DNA from: Candidatus Roizmanbacteria bacterium CG_4_10_14_0_2_um_filter_36_35
Lineage (GTDB): Bacteria; Patescibacteriota; Microgenomatia; UBA1406; GWC2-37-13
Reading direction: 5' to 3'
DNA length: 11,093 nt
NCBI GenBank assembly: GCA_002792355.1
Contig: PFOE01000030.1
Coordinates: 1-11,093, forward strand
Position numbers and translations under genes: made by a program. How positions within the stretch are numbered: the stretch's first letter is position 1; each line of letters opens with the position of its first letter. The notes below the pieces were generated by a model. That model was not told the DNA's origin. It did not search any database and worked only from the letters and a program-made list of their open reading frames with translations. Shown here in pieces: positions 1-5,840 of this stretch.

Positions 1-1631
1 TGGGTGACTGGCGCCATTTTCGGCAAAGTATTAATAATAGCGGCCCGGTTTTTTACCTGTTCTAAGGCTGGGGCAAAAACCGAAGAGACTATCCGGCCGG
101 CTAGAGGATCGGCCTTTGCGGCTCGGTTGGACAGTTCTACTCTTATATTCATATATTTTTGTCTTTCATTGATCGTTGTCGCTTGAGTCGGATTCTTCAG
201 ATAATTAATATTTTTATTGAAAGTTTCGTTTGTGGTTTTATTAGTTTCAAAACGGGCCACGTCGGTTATTTTTGTCGCCCTCATATCGAGTGAGTGAACA
301 ATTTCTTCTGTCTCCGCTTTTTTTATTTCCTCGACTGTCTCAATTCTCGTTTTCATCGAAGTCTCAACTTCTTTTGGAATTTTTAAAGCCGCACCTAGAT
401 TGGTGGTTAAACTGACCGGAGAAAGAGTGGGGCCTGGGCTGGGCGGATTCCGTCCCGGACCAAAATTAGACAATAAGAGATTTTTTATAGCGCTTATGCC
501 TTCACAACAGTAGTCGAGGTAAGTACGAAGAAGCCACCAGGGGAAAAATGTCACTGCCCAAAGCATAATTAAGGTAATAATGTACTCTACATATGGATCA
601 ATATAGTTAATGTTATTTAACGAAGTGAGTTTTTGCGCTGGTCCACCCCATAAAATATTCGTCGCCGTTGGATAAATATAACCAGCAGCAATGTCGTGCC
701 TTGAAAAATCAAAAATAAAGGGAATTCCCGCCTTCCATATCGTTGCTAAAGCGCCTAAAAACAGGGCAAAAAGGGGACCGTAAAAAACCCACTGGAAAAA
801 AACGCGGATCCAGATCCAGCCGACATTTTTTATCAAAGAAAAAGAAAAAAGAATCGGTAAAAAAGGAGAGACAAATAATAAGAACCAAAGGATAATTTTT
901 CTTAAAATTAACATTCCGCCTAAAATATAATAGGTTATTTCGGTTAATTTAAGGATGAAAAGTTGGGTCTTGATCGATTCTTGAGCCCCCATATTTAAAT
1001 CCTTAATCCCAAAAAAAAAGTAGTTTTTTTCACCGATATTAAAATAAATATTAAAAAGGTCTTTTCCGCCTAAATTTTCAATAAAAAACTTCATCATTAC
1101 ATCAGACAGCTGGATAATAGAAATGACAATGGTCGCGGAAAAAGCAATATATAAAATCGAGGTTAAAATTTTTATCACCGAAGGCCAAACTTTTACCCCG
1201 GTATCAAAATTGGTTCTTTGGCCGATGATAATTCCCAAGCCTAAAAGGGCGGCGGTTAAAATGACAAAAAAATAACTCACGTTTCTTGCCGTTGACCAAA
1301 CCTTTAAGAGAACCGGATGATTGTCTATTGATGAGTGATTCATCACCCAATCGATAAATTGACGGGCTCGTTCTTTGGCGCGGCCCTGCATGGTAACTTC
1401 CTCATCGTCTGTCCAATAATGAAAAAGTTTTGGATCGGTTTTAAATTCTTCATAATTTGTAGTGCACTTTTCTCCCGTGTTTATTTGTTGATAAATTTGA
1501 TCAAGTTCAGGCGGGCAGGTATATGCTTTTGGGGCAATCTGTCCTGGGGTTGGTGTTTGTCCTAAAACAAAACTTGGTAGAAAAAAAACCACCGCCAAAA
1601 AAAAGGCGAGATCTATCAATAGTTTTTTCAT
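1..1631 (-). CDS. TrbL/VirB6-like polytopic membrane protein (3' part outside window)
   Basis: Translating the minus strand from the ATG at 1631 gives 543 codons with no stop before the window edge, so the C-terminus is missing. Residues 1-23 form a signal peptide or first membrane helix, followed by a short Pro/Thr segment (TPTPG) and an exported stretch to about 115. Hydrophobic helices follow near 118-137, 150-175, 232-262, 270-298 and 348-370. A charged, probably cytoplasmic tail with a PSPGP linker starts near 390. This layout, with a nearby VirB2/TrbC-like pilin, fits the TrbL/VirB6 membrane component of type IV secretion-like machines that are common in Patescibacteria; that family call is inferred from topology and context, not from a motif. 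The start overlaps the stop of the upstream surface-protein gene (ATGA, 1628-1631), and no Shine-Dalgarno is visible, so translation is probably coupled. It could also be an unrelated large envelope protein. Confidence 0.8.
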   Translation of the reverse strand, partial: MKKLLIDLAFFLAVVFFLPSFVLGQTPTPGQIAPKAYTCPPELDQIYQQINTGEKCTTNYEEFKTDPKLFHYWTDDEEVTMQGRAKERARQFIDWVMNHSSIDNHPVLLKVWSTARNVSYFFVILTAALLGLGIIIGQRTNFDTGVKVWPSVIKILTSILYIAFSATIVISIIQLSDVMMKFFIENLGGKDLFNIYFNIGEKNYFFFGIKDLNMGAQESIKTQLFILKLTEITYYILGGMLILRKIILWFLLFVSPFLPILFSFSLIKNVGWIWIRVFFQWVFYGPLFALFLGALATIWKAGIPFIFDFSRHDIAAGYIYPTATNILWGGPAQKLTSLNNINYIDPYVEYIITLIMLWAVTFFPWWLLRTYLDYCCEGISAIKNLLLSNFGPGRNPPSPGPTLSPVSLTTNLGAALKIPKEVETSMKTRIETVEEIKKAETEEIVHSLDMRATKITDVARFETNKTTNETFNKNINYLKNPTQATTINERQKYMNIRVELSNRAAKADPLAGRIVSSVFAPALEQVKNRAAIINTLPKMAPVT

Positions 1632-2221
1632 AGCTTTTTAAAGACAAAAAAACCGCCTCCGGCTAAAGCAAGAAAGAGTAGTCCAAAAGTCAAACCTCGG
1701 CTGATACCGGAAACATCACCAGAAGTTGGCAGGGCGGTTGGGACAGGAGTTAAGGTTGAACCTGGAGGTGCAGTTGGCCCTGGAGTTGGAGAAGGCCCTG
1801 GGATTGTTGGTGTTGGAGTAATTTCAGGATTATATAAGACACAAAGTTCGGTTGAGCCTGCTTCTGCCGCAATTAATTTAAAATTCACATAAGCATAGGT
1901 CCCGCTGCCGGAAAAACCATTGTCAGAACTGCCGGAAATAATTAATTTTCCATCTCCCTGCGGATCGGCAGAAACCGTTGTGAAAGTATCGCCGGCTGAG
2001 ACTGAAATATATTCTAAGTATTGAGTTTTATAAGTCATTCCTATTTGAGTCGAAGTATATGATTCTTCTCCGGTATCGATGTTAATGGTAAACTGAATGT
2101 TCTGGCCACGCTGAAATGGTGGTGGGGGAGCAAACAGACTAAAATCAATAGTAGCTGAAACATTTTCAACAAAGATTAAAGAACATATAATAAATAATAA
2201 AACTGTTAATATTTTTTTCAT
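1628..2221 (-). CDS. Cohesin-fold surface protein with C-terminal sorting-like tail
   Basis: The 197-residue product has a signal peptide (about 1-23, cleavage near VSA). Residues 24-135 form a beta-rich domain with the pattern of cohesin-like modules: an 'F..G..I.F.I.ID' opening, 'Y..QYLEYISVSAGDTF', a glycine/serine turn, then 'YVNFKL'. A Pro/Thr linker spans about 134-165. The C-terminus is LPTSG (near 164), a spacer, a hydrophobic helix and a final KKL, which resembles a sortase-type or membrane-retained anchor. Cohesin-fold modules usually bind proteins or sugars outside the cell; here the ligand is unknown and no dockerin is in view. The gene lies 22 bp after the SpoIID-type gene and its TGA overlaps the ATG of the TrbL-like gene, so it belongs to that operon. 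It may also have its own promoter, since a TATTAT lies 6 nt before the ATG. Confidence 0.85.
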   Translation of the reverse strand: MKKILTVLLFIICSLIFVENVSATIDFSLFAPPPPFQRGQNIQFTINIDTGEESYTSTQIGMTYKTQYLEYISVSAGDTFTTVSADPQGDGKLIISGSSDNGFSGSGTYAYVNFKLIAAEAGSTELCVLYNPEITPTPTIPGPSPTPGPTAPPGSTLTPVPTALPTSGDVSGISRGLTFGLLFLALAGGGFFVFKKL

Positions 2222-2227
2222 AGTTTA

Positions 2228-2233
2228 ATAATA
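2228..2233 (-). promoter_or_regulatory. -10 box 6 nt before surface-protein ATG
   Basis: Reading the minus strand, TATTAT (one mismatch to TATAAT) is followed by six bases and the ATG at 2221. A transcript starting about 7 nt after the box would begin at the start codon, i.e. leaderless. It lies in the 22-bp gap after the SpoIID gene, so it could be an internal operon promoter. No clear -35 was found, and in AT-rich DNA such a box can occur by chance. Confidence 0.45.
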
Positions 2234-2243
2234 ATCTAAACCA

Positions 2244-3929
2244 TTATCTCTTTTCAACATTAAATAAGGCATAAGAACTACAATCCAATTCTACGCTTGG
2301 ATTACAAGCTGGTTTTATTTGAATGTTTGCCGGAGCTCGCATATTAAATAGGTTTTTGAATTTTTGCGCGTCAAAAGATCTTCCATCAATGTTTATTGTT
2401 CGGGCTATTCCGTATCCATCCCAGGAGACGCTTATTGAGTTTACAGAATCCATCGGCGATCCTCCTCTGTTCCTAATTTCTTGTTTCACTTGGTCGGCTG
2501 ACCAGGCATCAGAAATATTTTTGTCTGTTTGGCTAAGATGAATTATGGTGTTTTTGTCAAGAGAATACAAAATAAACGTATTTACAATATCAGCAACTTC
2601 TTCCGGTTTTAACCAAGCAGTGTTATTATATTGAGAACGATAGCCCCAATCACAATAAAACCAAGGAGAAGATTTATCATAAGCATTCGATTGAAGGTCA
2701 GAGAAACTTCCAGCTGAACCAGATGATGTATCTATTAAGTGCTTCGTCCAAGAAGTTCCACTCCACCCAATCTCAGAAGAACTCAGAACAACCCCTCCGT
2801 GAGTCGAGGAAAACCAGGCTTTTATTGGCGATCCACCTTGATACATAGCCAGGCCTTCTGTTTCTCTCACGGCCTGATCCCACGCTCCTGTTTTAGGTTG
2901 ATCATGAAACACCTGGCATTGTTCTGAATCACAGATAGATCCGGCTCCATTATTTGTATAAGCTAAGGCATAAGAACGAGCCGCAATCGCTTGAGCCTTT
3001 AAGGCCTTTATATCCCACGACTCGGGAACCTCATAAATACGTTTAATATAGTCTTCTAAGTTGTAAGATTCATGCCCATCAACTCTTATTTGTATGTTTG
3101 TATCTGCTTTTTTTATCTCGTCAAAGTTATAATAAGCTTTTAAAATTGCTTCATAATCTTGCCCTGATTCTGCCCTTCCTTTCGCGCCGTATTGATTAAG
3201 ACCAACCTTGTTAGGAACGCCAAAACTAAAAAACGCAAAACGAGAGCCAAAACCCGGATCAGTGTCAATATCGCTCTTACATCCGCCCAAGGTTGTTTCG
3301 GCTGATCTTGGAACAGGGACGCTTGCTAATTTTGCCGCAATTAATTCCTGCTGGCGGGCAGACAGTTGGGCAATCTGGGTTCTGGTTTGACTAATCTGGC
3401 CCGATAGTATTTTCGACTGGGCGTCGATTTCTTGTTTGAGGGCTGATAATTGGTTTTTTTTCGTTTCTAAATTAGCCTTAATTTCTTCTAAATTTTTAAT
3501 ATATAAAACTACTTTGATAATGGTGTTTTTGTCCTGGTCAACCAAGGATTGTTGATAAAAAAAACCTCTTAAAGATTCGGAAAGATTATTAGAGGTTAAA
3601 ACCGTCAGTAAATTAAGAGAGTTTTTATTTATGTTTTTATAATATGATATAGCTCTTTCATTGAGAAGGTTTTTTTGATAGTCGAGAGCTTCTTCGCCTT
3701 TTTTTACCTCGTCTTCTTTTTTGGTGATTTCAATCCCCAGGTTACTTACTCTTTTCTTGATGTCGTTTAACCTTGTGTTTAGTTGTTGATAGTTGGCTTC
3801 TTTGGAGCTTAAATCTTTTCTTAAAGATTCAAGGGCTCGGCTGACGTCTTCAAGCTCATCAGCGCGAACTAAGAAAACAGGAACAATAATAATCGCTAGT
3901 AAAAAAAATAAAAGAAAAACTCTCTTCAT
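2244..3929 (-). CDS. SpoIID/LytB-domain peptidoglycan lytic protein with N-terminal coiled coil
   Basis: The 561-residue exported protein has a signal peptide (1-23), a long heptad-rich coiled coil (about 25-200), a short Pro linker and a SpoIID/LytB domain (about 225-460). Family landmarks are NQYGAKGRA (245-253), LEDYIKRIYEVPESW (291-305), ALKAQAIAARSYA (309-321), CQVF (338-341) and STHGG (375-379). SpoIID enzymes are lytic transglycosylases that cut glycan strands; Glu300 in 'YEVPE' matches the position of the catalytic glutamate of the family. Cys333, Cys338 and His377 could form a metal or disulfide site, which would need alignment. The coiled coil recalls EnvC/PcsB-type regulators, suggesting controlled activity. 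The gene starts an operon with a cohesin-like protein and a TrbL/VirB6-like protein and diverges from a pilin gene. A role in opening the wall for a secretion or pilus machine is therefore plausible but inferred. Sporulation is not implied. Confidence 0.92.
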   Translation of the reverse strand: MKRVFLLFFLLAIIIVPVFLVRADELEDVSRALESLRKDLSSKEANYQQLNTRLNDIKKRVSNLGIEITKKEDEVKKGEEALDYQKNLLNERAISYYKNINKNSLNLLTVLTSNNLSESLRGFFYQQSLVDQDKNTIIKVVLYIKNLEEIKANLETKKNQLSALKQEIDAQSKILSGQISQTRTQIAQLSARQQELIAAKLASVPVPRSAETTLGGCKSDIDTDPGFGSRFAFFSFGVPNKVGLNQYGAKGRAESGQDYEAILKAYYNFDEIKKADTNIQIRVDGHESYNLEDYIKRIYEVPESWDIKALKAQAIAARSYALAYTNNGAGSICDSEQCQVFHDQPKTGAWDQAVRETEGLAMYQGGSPIKAWFSSTHGGVVLSSSEIGWSGTSWTKHLIDTSSGSAGSFSDLQSNAYDKSSPWFYCDWGYRSQYNNTAWLKPEEVADIVNTFILYSLDKNTIIHLSQTDKNISDAWSADQVKQEIRNRGGSPMDSVNSISVSWDGYGIARTINIDGRSFDAQKFKNLFNMRAPANIQIKPACNPSVELDCSSYALFNVEKR

Positions 3930-3935
3930 ATAATT

Positions 3936-3941
3936 ATTATA
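3936..3941 (-). promoter_or_regulatory. Consensus -10 box, leaderless arrangement, for SpoIID operon
   Basis: On the minus strand a perfect TATAAT is separated from the ATG at 3929 by exactly six bases, so transcription would begin at or next to the start codon. No Shine-Dalgarno fits in this space. The expected -35 position falls in the repeat element that starts at 3949 and shows no TTGACA. Confidence 0.7.
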
Positions 3942-3948
3942 CCCATAT

Positions 3949-4074
3949 TGTCATTTCGAGCGGAGCGAGAAATCTAGCGAAGCGTAATCGTTTTTGTTTA
4001 CGTCCCGACGTAACGTCGGGACTAGATCCCTCGCGGAGTTTATCCTGAGCGAAGTCGAAGGGCTCGGGATGACG
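3949..4074. repeat. Composite palindromic repeat between divergent promoters
   Basis: A GC-rich block in an AT-rich intergenic region contains nested inverted repeats. The ends (3949-3960 and 4063-4074) pair at 9 of 12 positions. Inner arms at 3966-3977 and 4022-4033 pair at 10 of 12. The centre is a perfect 10-bp palindrome (4002-4022). The wording (TCATTTCGAGCGGAGCGAG, CTGAGCGAAGTCGAAGG) resembles dispersed intergenic repeats that I recall from many uncultured bacterial genomes; a genome-wide copy count is not possible here. It encodes no protein and fills nearly all the space between the SpoIID and pilin promoters. Confidence 0.7.
4002..4022. repeat. Perfect 10-bp inverted repeat, GTCCCGACGT / ACGTCGGGAC
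   Basis: The arms at 4002-4011 and 4013-4022 are exact reverse complements around one central base. This is the core of the larger repeat element, and its GTCCCGAC/GTCGGGAC arms recur almost unchanged in the rpsA leader (10022-10040). No T-run follows, so it is not a typical terminator. Confidence 0.85.
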
Positions 4075-4084
4075 GGGGGCGGTA

Positions 4085-4093
4085 TGTTATACT
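4085..4093 (+). promoter_or_regulatory. Extended -10 promoter, leaderless, for pilin-like gene
   Basis: TGt-TATACT (extended -10, one mismatch) ends six bases before the ATG at 4100, the same geometry as the divergent SpoIID promoter. The TG element may compensate for the missing -35; the upstream DNA is the edge of the palindromic repeat. Confidence 0.6.
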
Positions 4094-4099
4094 TTTTCT

Positions 4100-4672
4100 A
4101 TGAGGCGAATATTAATACTTTTATTGTTTTTTTTAAGTTTTGGTTTTGGTGTTTTTGCCGAAGATCCGACGCCCCGTACCGCCGCCTGCGATCTGTGCGG
4201 TTACTGTCCGCCAAACAATCCACCTCAAAGTTGGTCGTCTTGTCTGAAATGTATTTATCCAAATATTACTCCTGATCCTGCAACTAAAGAAAGTTTAAAA
4301 ATAGAGCCAACAATCAATCTGCCGCCGACGCCTTATCCCGGCCACCAGTATACTTTTTTGGGATGTTTGGGAGGGTCGACTGGTTTTACCGTGGGCGAAG
4401 GTAGTTCAGCCGGGCCCGTAGTACAATCAATATTAAAGATTGTTTTCTCGATTGTCGGCGGAATCGCCTTTCTTTATCTTCTTTACGGCAGTTTTATCAT
4501 CGCCACCTCTCAATCTGATCCAGAAAGGTTAAACTACGGTCGCAGGCTCATTACAGGAGCGATTATTGGTCTGGTTTTTGCTTTAAGCAGTGTTTTGATT
4601 ATGAATTTTATTGCTACAAACGTCCTGAAAGTGCCGGGGTTTGGAGAAACACCCACGCCCACGCCCACATAA
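4100..4672 (+). CDS. VirB2/TrbC pilin-like membrane protein with cysteine-rich exported segment
   Basis: The 190-residue protein has a signal peptide (about 1-20) and an exported segment (21-105) with five cysteines in CxxCxxC (30, 33, 36) and CxxC (48, 51) spacing plus Cys89. Two membrane helices (about 108-131 and 150-172) are joined by a short polar loop, SQSDPERLNYGRRLITGA. The tail is GETPTPTPT. Two helices around a short basic loop are the hallmark of VirB2/TrbC-type pilins, which form the pilus or channel of type IV secretion machines; versions with a long N-terminal domain are frequent in Patescibacteria. The cysteine segment could be cross-linked outside the cell or bind metal; which is not visible from sequence. 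It is divergent from the operon with the TrbL/VirB6-like gene, which supports a shared machine. The exact family is inferred. Confidence 0.8.
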   Translation: MRRILILLLFFLSFGFGVFAEDPTPRTAACDLCGYCPPNNPPQSWSSCLKCIYPNITPDPATKESLKIEPTINLPPTPYPGHQYTFLGCLGGSTGFTVGEGSSAGPVVQSILKIVFSIVGGIAFLYLLYGSFIIATSQSDPERLNYGRRLITGAIIGLVFALSSVLIMNFIATNVLKVPGFGETPTPTPT

Positions 4673-4690
4673 ACCCCCATATAAAATAAC

Positions 4691-4720
4691 CAAATACTAC
4701 AAATAATTAAATAAACAAAT
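4691..4720 (+). repeat. Left arm of 30-bp inverted repeat flanking the IPATG gene
   Basis: These 30 bases are the reverse complement of 5240-5269 at 29 of 30 positions, including 24 consecutive matches (4691-4714 against 5246-5269). The arms enclose 4721-5239 with one complete gene. The sequence is AT-rich (starts CAAATACTACAAAT). It lies just after the pilin stop codon. Confidence 0.8.
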
Positions 4721-4784
4721 CAATGATTAAATAATCAAATTATTAAATGTATTAATACATTTGTTTATTGATTTGTAGTATTTG
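4691..4784. repeat. Nested AT-rich hairpin between convergent genes
   Basis: The left arm of the long repeat also pairs locally: 4691-4704 with 4771-4784 (14 bp, perfect) and 4711-4720 with 4759-4768 (10 bp, perfect). An 18-bp perfect palindrome (4745-4762) lies inside. The region separates the convergent pilin and IPATG genes and could end transcription from both sides or protect mRNA ends. It has no GC-rich stem, so it is not a classical intrinsic terminator. Confidence 0.6.
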
Positions 4785-4801
4785 TAGATTTGCTTATTTG
4801 T

Positions 4802-5152
4802 TTATTTCTTCCCGGTCTTTCTTAAAAAGACTCCTCCAGCCGCTCCAGCTAACAAAGAGGGGAAAAATAAAGTTGGAAGACCGGTGGCGGGAATTGAGCC
4901 TGGTTTGGTTGAACTATTGGTTAATTGGTTTTTATAGCTGTTTCCTAAAACGCTAGCTCCTGTTTGTCCATTAATTCTTACGGTTGAAATCGGGGTCGGG
5001 TTAACAGCTTTTATTGGAGTAGGAGTGACGCCTTTAGTAAAAGTCGTAGAAAATTTTCCTGGTAATTTTAATCTGCCTGTAACGACAGCAAAAAAAACCA
5101 AAACAACAACTAGGCCGAGAACAAAAGAAATTACTCTATTAAAACTATCCAT
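4802..5152 (-). CDS. Small surface protein with IPATG sorting-like C-terminus
   Basis: The 116-residue protein has an N-terminal hydrophobic segment (about 8-25) that is probably an uncleaved anchor or signal. A Pro/Thr-rich low-complexity middle (TPTPIKAVNPTP, about 43-54) and a Ser/Asn/Thr stretch follow. The C-terminus has IPATG (87-91), a hydrophobic helix (about 94-110) and a basic end, RKTGKK. IPATG, helix and positive tail together copy the layout of an LPxTG cell-wall sorting signal. No sortase is in the window, so covalent anchoring is inferred. No known domain was recognised and the function is unknown. It converges with the pilin gene and lies entirely inside a 30-bp inverted repeat, which raises the possibility of a mobile or duplicated cassette. 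Confidence 0.75.
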   Translation of the reverse strand: MDSFNRVISFVLGLVVVLVFFAVVTGRLKLPGKFSTTFTKGVTPTPIKAVNPTPISTVRINGQTGASVLGNSYKNQLTNSSTKPGSIPATGLPTLFFPSLLAGAAGGVFLRKTGKK

Positions 5153-5161
5153 ATAGTATAT

Positions 5162-5170
5162 ATTATAGCA
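5162..5170 (-). promoter_or_regulatory. Extended -10 promoter for IPATG gene
   Basis: The minus strand reads TGc-TATAAT, a perfect -10 with TG extension, nine bases before the ATG at 5152. The leader would be at most a few bases and has no Shine-Dalgarno. It lies inside the inverted-repeat cassette, so the gene carries its own promoter. Confidence 0.65.
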
Positions 5171-5187
5171 TAAAAGATAAAATAATC

Positions 5188-5239
5188 AAATGTATAAATG
5201 ATTAAATTATTTAAAATTATTTTCTTTATTTATACATTT
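5188..5239. repeat. AT-rich 12-bp inverted repeat
   Basis: AAATGTATAAAT at 5188-5199 is the exact reverse complement of 5228-5239, with a 28-base loop. It lies immediately inside the right arm of the 30-bp inverted repeat, upstream of both the IPATG gene and the divergent membrane-protein gene. The words resemble those of the 4745-4762 palindrome, suggesting the two ends of the cassette share an origin. Confidence 0.6.
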
Positions 5240-5269
5240 ATTTGCTTATTTAATTATTTGTAGTATTTG
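5240..5269 (-). repeat. Right arm of 30-bp inverted repeat flanking the IPATG gene
   Basis: Reverse complement of 4691-4720 with one mismatch. Outside the arms, the next bases agree only partly and no clear target-site duplication is visible, so transposition is not proven. Confidence 0.8.
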
Positions 5270-5284
5270 TTTATTGTTGTGTTG

Positions 5285-5290
5285 TATATT
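5285..5290 (+). promoter_or_regulatory. Probable -10 box for two-helix membrane protein
   Basis: TATATT ends seven bases before the ATG at 5298, again leaving almost no leader. The surroundings are repetitive TA sequence, so the box is less certain than the others. Confidence 0.45.
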
Positions 5291-5297
5291 TATATAT

Positions 5298-5840
5298 ATG
5301 GAACAAAACCCTCAGGTGGTTTTCTCTTGGCGGGCGCCTTTAAGACCATATAAAAAACAGGCGGGGTTAATTTTGCGTTTTTATTTGGCAGTTGCCTTTC
5401 TACTCTCTGCGATTATGTTTTTCTTCGGCGACAAAATTCTTCTTATTCCTATATGGGCATTGGTTTTTCTTTTTTACGTTTTAACAATTACACCTCCACC
5501 AGAGGTGGAAAACAAAATCACTACTTTTGGTATCGACGCCGCCGGCGTCACCCTCCGCTGGGAAATTTTATCTCATTTTTATTTCGGTAAAAGATTTGGT
5601 TTTTATACCCTTACCGTCGTCGGTCAGGCGCCTTATTTTTATCACGCCTACCTCGTTGTTCCCAATGAAAACGTAAAAAATAAACTAATACAAATTCTTT
5701 CTAATCACCTTATCTATCAGGAAAAACCACAAAAAAATATTACTGATAAAGCTGTCGATTTCTTATCAAACCTTGTTCCTGACGAGAAAGAAGAAGGGAC
5801 TGAAGCCGTTTTACAAAAATTGAAGCAGGCATCTCTTTAA
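5298..5840 (+). CDS. Two-helix membrane protein with soluble C-terminal domain, function unknown
   Basis: The 180-residue protein has an N-terminal cytoplasmic-looking segment, two close hydrophobic helices (about 26-43 and 47-64), and a beta-rich domain (about 70-123) with alternating hydrophobic and aromatic residues. A helical charged end (about 125-180) follows. The arrangement of two helices and then a small beta domain is like bacterial PH-type membrane proteins, but I do not recognise a specific family. I chose the ATG at 5298 over an in-frame TTG at 5274 because the added residues are low-complexity and the -10-like TATATT would then lie within the gene. Its 3' end overlaps the end of the opposing PIN-domain gene by 101 bp, and no terminator is visible between them. 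Confidence 0.8.
   Translation: MEQNPQVVFSWRAPLRPYKKQAGLILRFYLAVAFLLSAIMFFFGDKILLIPIWALVFLFYVLTITPPPEVENKITTFGIDAAGVTLRWEILSHFYFGKRFGFYTLTVVGQAPYFYHAYLVVPNENVKNKLIQILSNHLIYQEKPQKNITDKAVDFLSNLVPDEKEEGTEAVLQKLKQASL

Noticed and set aside
3949..4074. Intrinsic terminator or small RNA gene between SpoIID and pilin genes
   Set aside because: It lies between divergent promoters where no transcript needs ending, has no T-run after the GC stem and matches a dispersed-repeat pattern better.
5274..5297. TTG start for the two-helix membrane protein
   Set aside because: It would add MLCCIFIY from repetitive TA-rich DNA and place the -10-like box inside the gene; the ATG at 5298 fits better.
4673..5297. 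CRISPR array in the AT-rich repeats
   Set aside because: The repeats are inverted and nested, with no regular spacing, no unique spacers and no cas genes.
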